Made by a program: the position numbers and the translations under genes
The notes under the pieces: model-generated
Seen by the model: only the letters and a program-made list of their open reading frames with translations
Database searches by the model: none
What the model was told of the DNA's origin: nothing
From: an uncultured Phascolarctobacterium sp.
GTDB lineage: Bacteria; Bacillota; Negativicutes; Acidaminococcales; Acidaminococcaceae
Direction: 5' to 3'
NCBI GenBank assembly: GCA_949285135.1
Contig: CASDXO010000008.1
Location: 186,001-250,000 of the forward strand
Length of the DNA stretch: 64,000 nucleotides
Shown here: piece by piece, positions 22,198 through 29,309 of the stretch
Layout of the letters: the number at the start of each line of letters is the position of its first letter
Position numbering within the stretch: position 1 is the stretch's first letter

Positions 22198-24549
22198 ATG
22201 GCTGAAATAAATTTCCAGATTTCATCACGTGCTACTGTATTACTTGGCCGTGAAAATATAGCAAAAGCTGAAGGTGCCTTAATAGAATTAATAAAAAATA
22301 CCTATGATGCAGATGCTTCTCTTTGCTATATATTATTTGATACAAAAAATGACTGTCTTTACATTATTGATAACGGTACTGGTATGTCTGAAAATACCAT
22401 CCAAAACAACTGGATGGTCATTGGAACAGAAAATAAACGAATAGACTATATCTCTGAAAAAAAACGTATTCGGTCTGGTGAAAAAGGTATAGGTCGCTTT
22501 GCATTAGACAGATTAGGTAGTGTTTGTGAACTATATACCAAAACAACTACATCAGACAATGTTCTTTACTGGAAAGTTAATTGGTCTGACTTTGAAAAAT
22601 CAAACCAAATGATTAATGAAGTTAAAGCTGAGTTAGAATACAAGTCATTGTCTTTTACTGAAGCTCTTCCCTCCTGCTTAAAAGAAAACCTGAGTAATAT
22701 CAATGCGCAAATTTTAGAAAACTTTGAAAATCATACTAATATCGAGTTTAATACTGGTACTATTATCAAAATTTCCTCTCTGCGAGATGATTGGACTGAA
22801 AAAAAATTACAAGACTTAAAAACCAGCATGGGTTATTTAATTCCAGCAATAGTTGAAAATGATGAATATAACATAGTATTACAAGATTCTCCCACTGCAG
22901 AACCTTTATTAAGACAAAATAATATACAAGATGAATATGACTATAGAGTTTCAGCAACATTCACTGGTGAGCAGTTTGAATTAACTATTTATCGTAATGA
23001 ATATAACTTAAATATAATGCCAGACAAATTATTTGAAGAGGAGCTTTTTAAAAATTTCCCTTATAGAAAATGTGATTTTGAACAAGGGTATTTTAAGAAA
23101 ACTTACTCTATTCAAGAAATGTTAGGACTTCAAGAAAACGATCCTGGTAATTTAATTGAAAAGATGAAAGCCATAGGCTCATTTAAGTTTGAATATTATT
23201 TCATGAAACAATATGTTACTGATAATCACATCAATACATTTTTCTACAAGCCTATAAGTAAGCATAGAAAAGAATGGTTATCTCATAATTATGGCATAAA
23301 GTTATACAGAGATAATTTTATAATAAGACCTTATGGTGAACCAAACTCAGATTTTGCTGACTGGCTGAATTTAACTTCACGTAACGCTGCAGATCCTACC
23401 GGTATTGGTCATAAAAGGAGAACTTGGAAAGTATTAAATAGTCAAAGTAATGGTATAGTTTATATTTCCAGATTTAAAAATAAGTTAATTGCTGATAAAT
23501 CAAGCCGTGAGGGTATTATTGATAATGAATATTATTCTTTGTTTAAGAATTCACTTATTGCTATTATAAATAAATTTGAGAAAGACAGAGCTGAAATCGG
23601 CTATGCCTGCAAGCTATATTATGATAAAACCCAAGAATACGAGCAAGCCAAAAAAGATGCCGATGAATTTATAAAAAAATATAAACGTGAAAAGAAACGA
23701 AAAACTAATAATAATACTAATAATGCTAATTCCAAGGCAAATGATGAAGATAAACATACTGAAATTTTAGTTAAAGCTTTAGATGCCCGTAAACAGGAAG
23801 CGGAAGATTTACTTTCTGAATTGAAATTAATGAGAGCTTTATCAACAAACGGCTTAATTACTACCTCTATTGTTCATGACTTACGTGGCCTTACTGGCCG
23901 TATAGCTTCACGATCCGAACAATTTGAAGAATTTATTGATGATAAAGACTTCTTACAAGAGCTTATTCAAGGATTAAAAACAGATGACAGATTTTTATTG
24001 GCATGGATAACTGTAATTACAACTCAATTAAAACGTGATAAACGCACAAGAAAATTATTAAACATATACAACGCAATTACCTCATCAACAAATTTAATAA
24101 AATCAATTTTAACGCAGAAAAATGTTAAACTAACTCTCACATCAAAAGATAGAAATTTTAAATCACGATTATTTCAAACAGACCTTGATGCTATTTTATA
24201 TAATCTAATAATCAATTCTTGCGAAGCGTTTGAACGAGATTGCATTATTGATAAAGAAATATGCATAGATCTTGAGTTAAAAAGCGATTATTATGTTATT
24301 CATTATTCAGATAATGGCAAGGGTGTTTCTAAGAGTTTTGAAAATAAATATGATATTTTCAAGTTTTCAACAACTACTAAAACTGATAGTAATGGTAACA
24401 AAATCGGTTTAGGCTTAGGTATGCATATCGTTGCTACTACTATTGAAGAATACAACGGCAAATACGTCTTAGTAGACGAAGATTCTCGTCCAGGTTTTAA
24501 ATTAGACATAATAATACCACTAACAGGAAGTGCAAATAATGGAAAATAA
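22198..24549 (+). CDS. Dual GHKL ATPase protein: Hsp90/MutL-like N half, histidine-kinase C half
   Basis: A 783-residue protein with two ATP-binding modules. The N-terminal GHKL fold has E30/N34 in ALIELIKNTYDADA, the DNGTGM box at 58-63 and GEKGIGRFA at 94-102, as in Hsp90, MutL and MORC. The region to about 500 resembles the middle domains of such proteins. A Lys-rich linker (about 490-525) leads to a dimerisation/phosphotransfer helix with SIVHDLRGLTGRI (H560). A second HATPase domain follows, with N673 in LIINSCEAF, DNGKGV at 705-710 and GLGLGMHIV from 737. There is no membrane segment. It overlaps the receiver gene by 11 bases, the obvious phosphotransfer partner. It is probably a cytoplasmic sensor that clamps DNA or a phage product and then phosphorylates the receiver. 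Confidence 0.85.
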   Translation: MAEINFQISSRATVLLGRENIAKAEGALIELIKNTYDADASLCYILFDTKNDCLYIIDNGTGMSENTIQNNWMVIGTENKRIDYISEKKRIRSGEKGIGRFALDRLGSVCELYTKTTTSDNVLYWKVNWSDFEKSNQMINEVKAELEYKSLSFTEALPSCLKENLSNINAQILENFENHTNIEFNTGTIIKISSLRDDWTEKKLQDLKTSMGYLIPAIVENDEYNIVLQDSPTAEPLLRQNNIQDEYDYRVSATFTGEQFELTIYRNEYNLNIMPDKLFEEELFKNFPYRKCDFEQGYFKKTYSIQEMLGLQENDPGNLIEKMKAIGSFKFEYYFMKQYVTDNHINTFFYKPISKHRKEWLSHNYGIKLYRDNFIIRPYGEPNSDFADWLNLTSRNAADPTGIGHKRRTWKVLNSQSNGIVYISRFKNKLIADKSSREGIIDNEYYSLFKNSLIAIINKFEKDRAEIGYACKLYYDKTQEYEQAKKDADEFIKKYKREKKRKTNNNTNNANSKANDEDKHTEILVKALDARKQEAEDLLSELKLMRALSTNGLITTSIVHDLRGLTGRIASRSEQFEEFIDDKDFLQELIQGLKTDDRFLLAWITVITTQLKRDKRTRKLLNIYNAITSSTNLIKSILTQKNVKLTLTSKDRNFKSRLFQTDLDAILYNLIINSCEAFERDCIIDKEICIDLELKSDYYVIHYSDNGKGVSKSFENKYDIFKFSTTTKTDSNGNKIGLGLGMHIVATTIEEYNGKYVLVDEDSRPGFKLDIIIPLTGSANNGK

Positions 24550-25270
24550 TACAATCATAATAGGAATATTAGATGATGATACCAGTAAAATTACCAATAT
24601 AAAAGGTCGTTTAAAGCACAAATATAAAACAGAAGAATTTAATGATAACGAGAAAATTTTTGCTTTTAAACAAATAGAATCATATAAAAACTATACAATA
24701 AAGATTATTAGTCTAACATTAGATGAGCATACCGATGCAAACTCAATAGTAGCAGAAGTTAAACAAAATAATATTGACTGTTTAATAATCGATTATAAAT
24801 TAAATAGTTTTGTATCTACTTATCTAAATAACGGCGTAGAACTATCTAAACAGATATTACAACTACTAAATGATTTCCCTTTGCTTATTTTAACTTCTTA
24901 TGAAGAAGAATTAAACCAAAAAGAAATTTTTGAACCATTTATGATAGTAGATTATATTGCTTTTACCCATTCTAAAAGTTATTCTTTAATGATTACTAAC
25001 AAACTAATTGACGCAGTTATATTCTACAATAAAAACCAAATTTCTCTCGAAGAAAAATTAAAAACCCTAATGGCCATTCCATATGAAAAAAGAAATGCTG
25101 ATATTGATTCACAAATATTAGAAATTGATTCAAAACTTGAGCATAGAATATGTGGTGAATCAGCTATACCTAAAAAACTAAAAGAAGACCTTAATGAAAA
25201 TAAATTTGAAGATCTCTTAAATAAACTTGATACTATAATACGAAAGTATGAAAATGATAATGGAAAATAA
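24539..25270 (+). CDS. Stand-alone receiver (response regulator) domain protein
   Basis: The 243-residue protein carries the receiver pentad: D12/D13 in IGILDDD, D85 in CLIIDYKLN as the phosphate acceptor, T119 in LLILTSYEEE and K146 in IAFTHSK. The first loop is about 30 residues longer than in CheY. The C-terminal 100 residues are helical with no DNA-binding domain, so output must be by protein contact. The ATG at 24539 follows AGGAAGTGC and overlaps the kinase gene. The gene end overlaps the HNH nuclease start in the same way (both junctions share ATGGAAAATAA), implying fixed stoichiometry. The likely job is to relay phosphorylation from the GHKL/kinase protein to the nuclease. Confidence 0.82.
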   Translation: MENNTIIIGILDDDTSKITNIKGRLKHKYKTEEFNDNEKIFAFKQIESYKNYTIKIISLTLDEHTDANSIVAEVKQNNIDCLIIDYKLNSFVSTYLNNGVELSKQILQLLNDFPLLILTSYEEELNQKEIFEPFMIVDYIAFTHSKSYSLMITNKLIDAVIFYNKNQISLEEKLKTLMAIPYEKRNADIDSQILEIDSKLEHRICGESAIPKKLKEDLNENKFEDLLNKLDTIIRKYENDNGK

Positions 25271-25853
25271 ATTTAGAGAATATACTCCTAAACATTCAGT
25301 ATTAAAACGAGAATATAAAAATTATACAACTTATAAAAAATATTTAATAAAAGATTTTCATCATCGTTGCGGTTATTGTCATGATCATGATAAGTTTTTT
25401 GGTGGAACTAGAAATTATCAAATAGATCACTTTGTTCCTAAAACAAGGTTTAGTGATTTAGAAACTAAATATGATAACTTAATATACTCTTGCCCTTTTT
25501 GTAACAGGTCTAAATGGGACAAGTGGGTTGGAACAACACCAGACGAAAATATTAAAGATAATAAAGGATTCATTCATCCATGCGATGATGATTATGAAAA
25601 GCACTTTATCCGTAATGAAAAATTTGAGATTATACCAACCGATGAAATTGGGCAGTATATGTATAAAGAATTAAGCCTGTATTTAAAACGCCATAGTGTA
25701 ATCAACTTTTTAGATAGGCTAGATTCAAAAATTGTTAAAATAAAAAAATTACAATCTGAAAAAAATGTACAGCTAACGGATGAAGAAGAAAAGGTATTTT
25801 ACAAAGCTTTATATCATTTTCATGACTATTTCAATGTACTAAACGATTATTAA
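25260..25853 (+). CDS. HNH endonuclease, PtuB-like, of the kinase/receiver cluster
   Basis: This 197-residue protein has an HNH core with a structural zinc site: C37/C40 in RCGYCHDH, catalytic D56-H57 in NYQIDHFVPK, N73, then C78/C81 and N82 in CPFCNRSKW. The pattern resembles HNH effectors such as PtuB of Septu, which work with an ATPase partner. The C-terminal part is helical and charged. Three in-frame ATGs exist (25248, 25254, 25260). The third corresponds to the coupled start used at the previous junction. It should be the DNA- or RNA-cutting effector of the cluster, held inactive until signalled. An ordinary restriction nuclease paired with the methylase is the alternative. Confidence 0.85.
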   Translation: MENKFREYTPKHSVLKREYKNYTTYKKYLIKDFHHRCGYCHDHDKFFGGTRNYQIDHFVPKTRFSDLETKYDNLIYSCPFCNRSKWDKWVGTTPDENIKDNKGFIHPCDDDYEKHFIRNEKFEIIPTDEIGQYMYKELSLYLKRHSVINFLDRLDSKIVKIKKLQSEKNVQLTDEEEKVFYKALYHFHDYFNVLNDY

Positions 25854-25868
25854 ACGGGATACTATACT

Positions 25869-26612
25869 ATGAATATCTTACCAAAAATTGACCAGTTATA
25901 TAATGAACTGCGCAGCCTGCGCCCTTTAAACGCTTCTGAGCTTAAACGGCTGCGTGATGAATTCGTCATCGAAACTACCTATAATTCTAATGCTATCGAA
26001 GGCAACACCCTTACCTTGCGTGAAACTGCACTTATCCTGCAGGAAGGTATCACCATTGCCGAAAAACCTCTGCGTGATCATCTCGATGTTATCGGCTTTA
26101 AAGATGCTTTTTACTATATGATTGATTTAGCCGGTAAAAACGAGCCGCTTACAGAAAAAGCTATCCTTGATATCCATGCATTGGTGCTGATGAACAACGC
26201 AGAAGCACGAGGTAAATATCGTCGAGTTCCGGTACAGATTTTAGGTGCTGCTCACACTCCCCCACAGCCTTATCTTGTACAACCTGCTATTGAACAGCTT
26301 TTACAAAACTATGCTGTATGGCAGCAGGAAAAACATATTATCGAAGCTGTCGCCCTGCTGCATCTTGAATTTGAAGCAATCCATCCGTTTATTGACGGCA
26401 ACGGCCGTACCGGCAGAATACTTTTAAACTTTGAACTTATCAAACATGGCCTACTGCCTGTTGATATTAAGTTTACTGATCGCCGTAAATATTATGACTG
26501 CTTTGACAGCTATCATACAAACAGCAAAAATCCGCAGGCATTAGTTGAACTGATTGCCGGTTATGAACAGGCAGAACTGCAGAAATATATTGATATTATC
26601 AAAATGCAGTAA
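25869..26612 (+). CDS. Fic family protein, class II (N-terminal inhibitory helix)
   Basis: This 247-residue protein has the complete Fic motif HPFIDGNGRTGR starting at H172, so AMP transfer (or related nucleotidylation) to a target protein is expected. The inhibitory motif S40-N-A-I-E44-G-N near the N terminus marks it as class II, auto-inhibited by a glutamate finger in cis. Base composition is closer to the host and structural genes than to the AT-rich cluster just upstream, so it may have a separate origin. It lies 15 bases after the HNH gene and 12 before a 70-residue gene. It might be cargo, toxin-like, or part of the same operon. Confidence 0.9.
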   Translation: MNILPKIDQLYNELRSLRPLNASELKRLRDEFVIETTYNSNAIEGNTLTLRETALILQEGITIAEKPLRDHLDVIGFKDAFYYMIDLAGKNEPLTEKAILDIHALVLMNNAEARGKYRRVPVQILGAAHTPPQPYLVQPAIEQLLQNYAVWQQEKHIIEAVALLHLEFEAIHPFIDGNGRTGRILLNFELIKHGLLPVDIKFTDRRKYYDCFDSYHTNSKNPQALVELIAGYEQAELQKYIDIIKMQ

Positions 26613-26624
26613 GAGGTATCAATC

Positions 26625-26837
26625 ATGACAAACAACCATGAAGAATTAAAAAAGATGCGCGAATATATAAAAACTTGTCATATTGGCAGCTTTTATGAAT
26701 TTGTTGATACTTGCGACAATCGACCAAGTTTAGAAGCCTGGTCAGAAATCCTGGATACTGATGCAGCTGCCTGCCAGATGATAAAGTCATATATAGAAAG
26801 CTATTCCCTATCAGACGACTTTAACCAATACGTCTGA
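26625..26837 (+). CDS. Small acidic protein behind the Fic gene
   Basis: A 70-residue acidic protein (NNHEELKKMREYIKTCHIGS, then DTDAAACQMIKSYIESYSLS) with no recognised domain. A GAGG ribosome site precedes the ATG, 12 bases after the Fic stop, so the two are probably co-transcribed. Small partners of Fic proteins are known as antitoxins in class I systems, but class II Fic proteins do not need one. A regulatory partner is therefore only a suggestion. No rightward terminator follows before the integrase. Confidence 0.6.
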   Translation: MTNNHEELKKMREYIKTCHIGSFYEFVDTCDNRPSLEAWSEILDTDAAACQMIKSYIESYSLSDDFNQYV

Positions 26838-26913
26838 TATCAAAATTTACTGTTTTTGACATATCACAAGCTGGTATTTATCAAAAACTCCTAAAACTGA
26901 AACATGAGAAAAT

Positions 26914-26944
26914 AAAAAACGCCCAGCGCGGCAACGCTGAGCGT
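26914..26944 (-). terminator. Leftward terminator between Fic unit and integrase
   Basis: Minus strand ACGCTCAGCG, loop TTGCCG, CGCTGGGCGT, then TTTTT. The stem is 10 bp with one G-U. It points away from the integrase, so it terminates leftward, not rightward, transcription. Confidence 0.75.
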
Positions 26945-27006
26945 CTGCAGTAAGTACGGCAATACTTGCTGCAAATGTAACAACCCACAAGCACAAGGCT
27001 GTGTAC
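26914..27006 (-). ncRNA. Candidate leftward small RNA with two hairpins
   Basis: A TATAAT (27018-27013 on the minus strand) could start a transcript near 27006. It would run through hairpin 26946-26973 (stem of 11 positions with one mismatch, loop TTGCCG) and end at the hairpin plus T run at 26944-26914. No open frame of note lies in it. The -35 is weak (AGTTAA at 17 bases), so the existence of the transcript is an inference from structure. Confidence 0.4.
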
Positions 27007-27033
27007 GCTAATATTATAGCATACACCAGCCTT
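26995..27033. repeat. Imperfect 16/17-base inverted repeat upstream of integrase
   Basis: AAGGCTGTGTACGCTA, loop ATATTA, then TAGCATACACCAGCCTT. The arms differ by one mismatch and one bulge. A third partial copy (AAGGCTGGTAT) lies at 27057-27067 over the integrase ribosome site. It could be an operator, or a hairpin controlling integrase expression. Confidence 0.65.
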
Positions 27034-27071
27034 AGTTAACTATACTCAAAATTAGAAAGGCTGGTATTTTT

Positions 27072-28610
27072 ATGTCCGAAATTAAAAGAGCTGTCATTTA
27101 TGCACGCTTCTCTTCTGATATGCAGCGTGAAGAATCTATTGAAGCGCAGGTACGTGCCTGCAAGGAATACTGCAGAAAGAAGCTGTATGTAGTTACCAAC
27201 ATCTACGTGGATGAAGCTAAAAGCGCTCGTGACGTTTTAAAACGTGATGCCTATAATCAGATGCTGGCAGACGCTATCGCCCATAAATTTGATGTCATTA
27301 TCTTTCATAAGATTGATCGTAACGCTCGTAATGAATTTAACTACTATACCTTTAAGCATACTCTCTCTACCCTCGGTATCGGCTACGAATATGCTGCCCA
27401 GAATATAGATTTTTCTCCGGAAGGTCAGATGATGGAAAGCATGCTCGTAGGCTTTGCAGCCTATTACAGCCGCAACCTTGCCAAAGAAACCAAAAAAGGC
27501 CTGAACGAAAACGCTTACAAAGCACAGTTTAACGGCGGCAAACCGCCCTTAGGCTATAAGATTGTAGATAAGCGCTATGTAATTGAGCCGACAGAAGCCG
27601 AAGCCGTAAAACTCATATTTTCCATGTATCTTGCCGGTCATGGTTATGGAGCTATAGCGCATGCTTTATCAGCTAAAGGCTTCCGTACTCGCGAAGGCAG
27701 AAATTTCGGCAAAAACAGCCTGTACGACATTTTAGGCAACGAGAAGTATACTGGCACCTATACGTTTAATAAAACCAACAGGAAGGAAAACAGACCGCGT
27801 AACATGCATGTTGACTCCCCTGCTGATGATTTTATCAGGATTGAGGATGCTATTCCGGCCATTATCAGCAAAAACGACTTTGCTGCAGCACAGAAAAAAC
27901 GTGCATTAAATAAAAGGCGTACCGCCAGCTATGCAGCTAAGGCTGTATATCTGTTATCCGGAAAAGTATTTTGCGGCTGCTGTGGCAGCGCGATGAACGG
28001 TCACAGAACAATGAGCAGAAATCATGAATACGTTTACTATGACTGCTCAAAAAAAGAGCGTGTAGCGGCAGAACATTGCCCTCAGGCACGTCTTAATCGT
28101 GACAGCCTTGAGAAATGGGTTTTAGAGGTAATAAAAAAAGAGATATTCTCCCCCGTTGCGAGGAAAAATATCTCTGAGCTTTTAACTAAAGAATATGATA
28201 AGTATGTACAGACCATACCAAAAGAAAATACCTCTCTTGCTTCTGATAAGGCCATGCTGGAACGCAGACTGAATAATTTATATACGCTGGTAGAAAATGG
28301 TGATGCAGATGAATTTGTACTTGCCAGAATAAATAAATTAAAAGCTGATATCAGAGCCGTTACAGAAAAAATATCTCAGCTGCAGAACATGAAAAATATT
28401 CCGCAGATAACTGAAAAAGAAATTTCTGATACTCTTGCAGCTCTGTATGAGCATATCACAATCAAAAAAGATGTAGAAAGCCGCAAAGCACTGATAAATT
28501 TATTTGTTGATAAGGTTATTGTAGAAAATAAAAAAATCTCTCTGCAGATAACCACAGAGAGAGTTTTAGGTTTGTCTGGTGCCGAAGGCCGGACTCGAAC
28601 CGGCACGTAG
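27072..28610 (+). CDS. Prophage integrase, large serine recombinase
   Basis: This 512-residue enzyme should integrate and excise the prophage. The catalytic domain has YARFSSD with S14 as nucleophile. A recombinase domain follows from about 150 (GGKPPLGYKIVDKRYVIEPT, then GNEKYTGTYTFNK). The zinc ribbon lies at about 300-340 (CGCCGSAMNG, then YYDCS and HCPQA). A coiled coil occupies about 385-450 and is needed for synapsis control. The stop codon lies inside the 3' end of tRNA-Leu on the opposite strand, so the last ten residues (AEGRTRTGT) are encoded by the tRNA sequence. Serine integrases seldom use tRNA genes, which makes this junction notable. The gene points outward at the prophage end. 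Confidence 0.93.
   Translation: MSEIKRAVIYARFSSDMQREESIEAQVRACKEYCRKKLYVVTNIYVDEAKSARDVLKRDAYNQMLADAIAHKFDVIIFHKIDRNARNEFNYYTFKHTLSTLGIGYEYAAQNIDFSPEGQMMESMLVGFAAYYSRNLAKETKKGLNENAYKAQFNGGKPPLGYKIVDKRYVIEPTEAEAVKLIFSMYLAGHGYGAIAHALSAKGFRTREGRNFGKNSLYDILGNEKYTGTYTFNKTNRKENRPRNMHVDSPADDFIRIEDAIPAIISKNDFAAAQKKRALNKRRTASYAAKAVYLLSGKVFCGCCGSAMNGHRTMSRNHEYVYYDCSKKERVAAEHCPQARLNRDSLEKWVLEVIKKEIFSPVARKNISELLTKEYDKYVQTIPKENTSLASDKAMLERRLNNLYTLVENGDADEFVLARINKLKADIRAVTEKISQLQNMKNIPQITEKEISDTLAALYEHITIKKDVESRKALINLFVDKVIVENKKISLQITTERVLGLSGAEGRTRTGT
28577..28610. other. Probable attachment site junction (attR/attL side)
   Basis: The integrase frame and the tRNA 3' end overlap in this interval, so the phage/host crossover lies here or just to the right. 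The other prophage end is outside the window, so the core sequence cannot be read by comparing the two ends. Confidence 0.55.
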
Positions 28611-28664
28611 GGCTACTACGCTTGATTTTGAGTCAAGTGCGTCTGCCAATTCCGCCACTTCGGC
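28577..28664 (-). tRNA. tRNA-Leu(CAA), prophage integration target
   Basis: This is an 88-base class II tRNA. The acceptor stem is GCCGAAG/CTTCGGC, followed by an A discriminator and encoded CCA. The anticodon arm is CTTGA, loop CTCAAAA, TCAAG, with anticodon CAA (reads UUG). The variable arm is long (CGTAG/CTACG), as expected for leucine, and the T arm has GGTTCGAGTCC. The tRNA is complete, so integration has kept or regenerated its 3' end. Confidence 0.97.
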
Positions 28665-28740
28665 AAATTGTTCCAATCAACTCGGAACAATGAAAATTAT
28701 ACTCTCATATAATAGAAAAGTCAATCATTTTTATTGAAAT

Positions 28741-29226
28741 TTAGAACATTACATCGCCTGGCTGATAATCAACAGTAGTTTTTACAAAAGCAATCTCATT
28801 ACAATAGGGATATTGTGGACAATAAACACATTCTTTCCAAACCTTTTGCGGCAGCTTTTCTTTGGCTGTTTCTATATAATCGCATTTAGAAAAGAATCCA
28901 GGCTGATAAGTTAGCGTAAAAAACATTTTTACGCCTCTTTCAATCCCCTCCTGCTCCAGTAAGGCAACTATCCTTCGCCCAATACCTGAACATTTCATAT
29001 CCGGGTCAACCGCGAGTGAACGAATTTCAGCAAGTTTATCCCAAACAAAGTGCAATGCGCCGCAGCCTATAAGTCTGTTATTTTCTACAGCTACAATATA
29101 ATCACGCAAATTTTCATATATGCTGTTGCGGGAACGCGGCAACATCAGCCCTTCACGGGCATAATCGTTTAAAAGCTTATGAATATTTTCAACATCACTG
29201 AATTTTGCAGCTCTATAGGTAATCAT
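28741..29226 (-). CDS. GNAT acetyltransferase, ArgA-like (N-acetylglutamate synthase type)
   Basis: This 161-residue enzyme has the GNAT core with acetyl-CoA loop region AEIRSLAVDPDMKCSGIGRR (residues about 68-87). It has the C-terminal features of the short ArgA-like group: TLTYQPGFFSKCDY, then a Cys/Tyr cluster CVYCPQYPYCNEIA. Members of this group make N-acetylglutamate for arginine synthesis, although some only acetylate other amino acids. The frame extends to a TTG at 29244. The ATG at 29226 is used because GGAGGAG precedes it. A consensus promoter lies upstream. It is the first host gene beyond the prophage. Confidence 0.8.
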   Translation of the reverse strand: MITYRAAKFSDVENIHKLLNDYAREGLMLPRSRNSIYENLRDYIVAVENNRLIGCGALHFVWDKLAEIRSLAVDPDMKCSGIGRRIVALLEQEGIERGVKMFFTLTYQPGFFSKCDYIETAKEKLPQKVWKECVYCPQYPYCNEIAFVKTTVDYQPGDVMF

Positions 29227-29256
29227 ATCGAACAACTCCTCCAAATATCTACTGAT

Positions 29257-29285
29257 ATATTATCATGCATCAGCGGTTTGGACAA
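29257..29285 (-). promoter_or_regulatory. Promoter of the acetyltransferase gene
   Basis: TTGTCC, 17 bases, TAATAT. The start of transcription would lie about 25 bases before the ATG. No terminator separates it from the end of the hydrogenase operon. Confidence 0.65.
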
Positions 29286-29309
29286 TCTTATTTTAATCAT
29301 GTCAGCAGA

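Noticed and set aside
20729-25853. Cluster considered as plain type II restriction-modification
   Set aside because: A simple methylase-nuclease pair would not need the kinase and receiver genes that lie between them and are coupled to the nuclease. It remains the main alternative for the methylase and HNH alone.
22198-25853. Cluster considered as Detocs or Septu
   Set aside because: There is no nucleosidase/phosphatase output fused to the receiver as in Detocs and no ABC-type PtuA ATPase as in Septu. Only individual parts resemble those systems.
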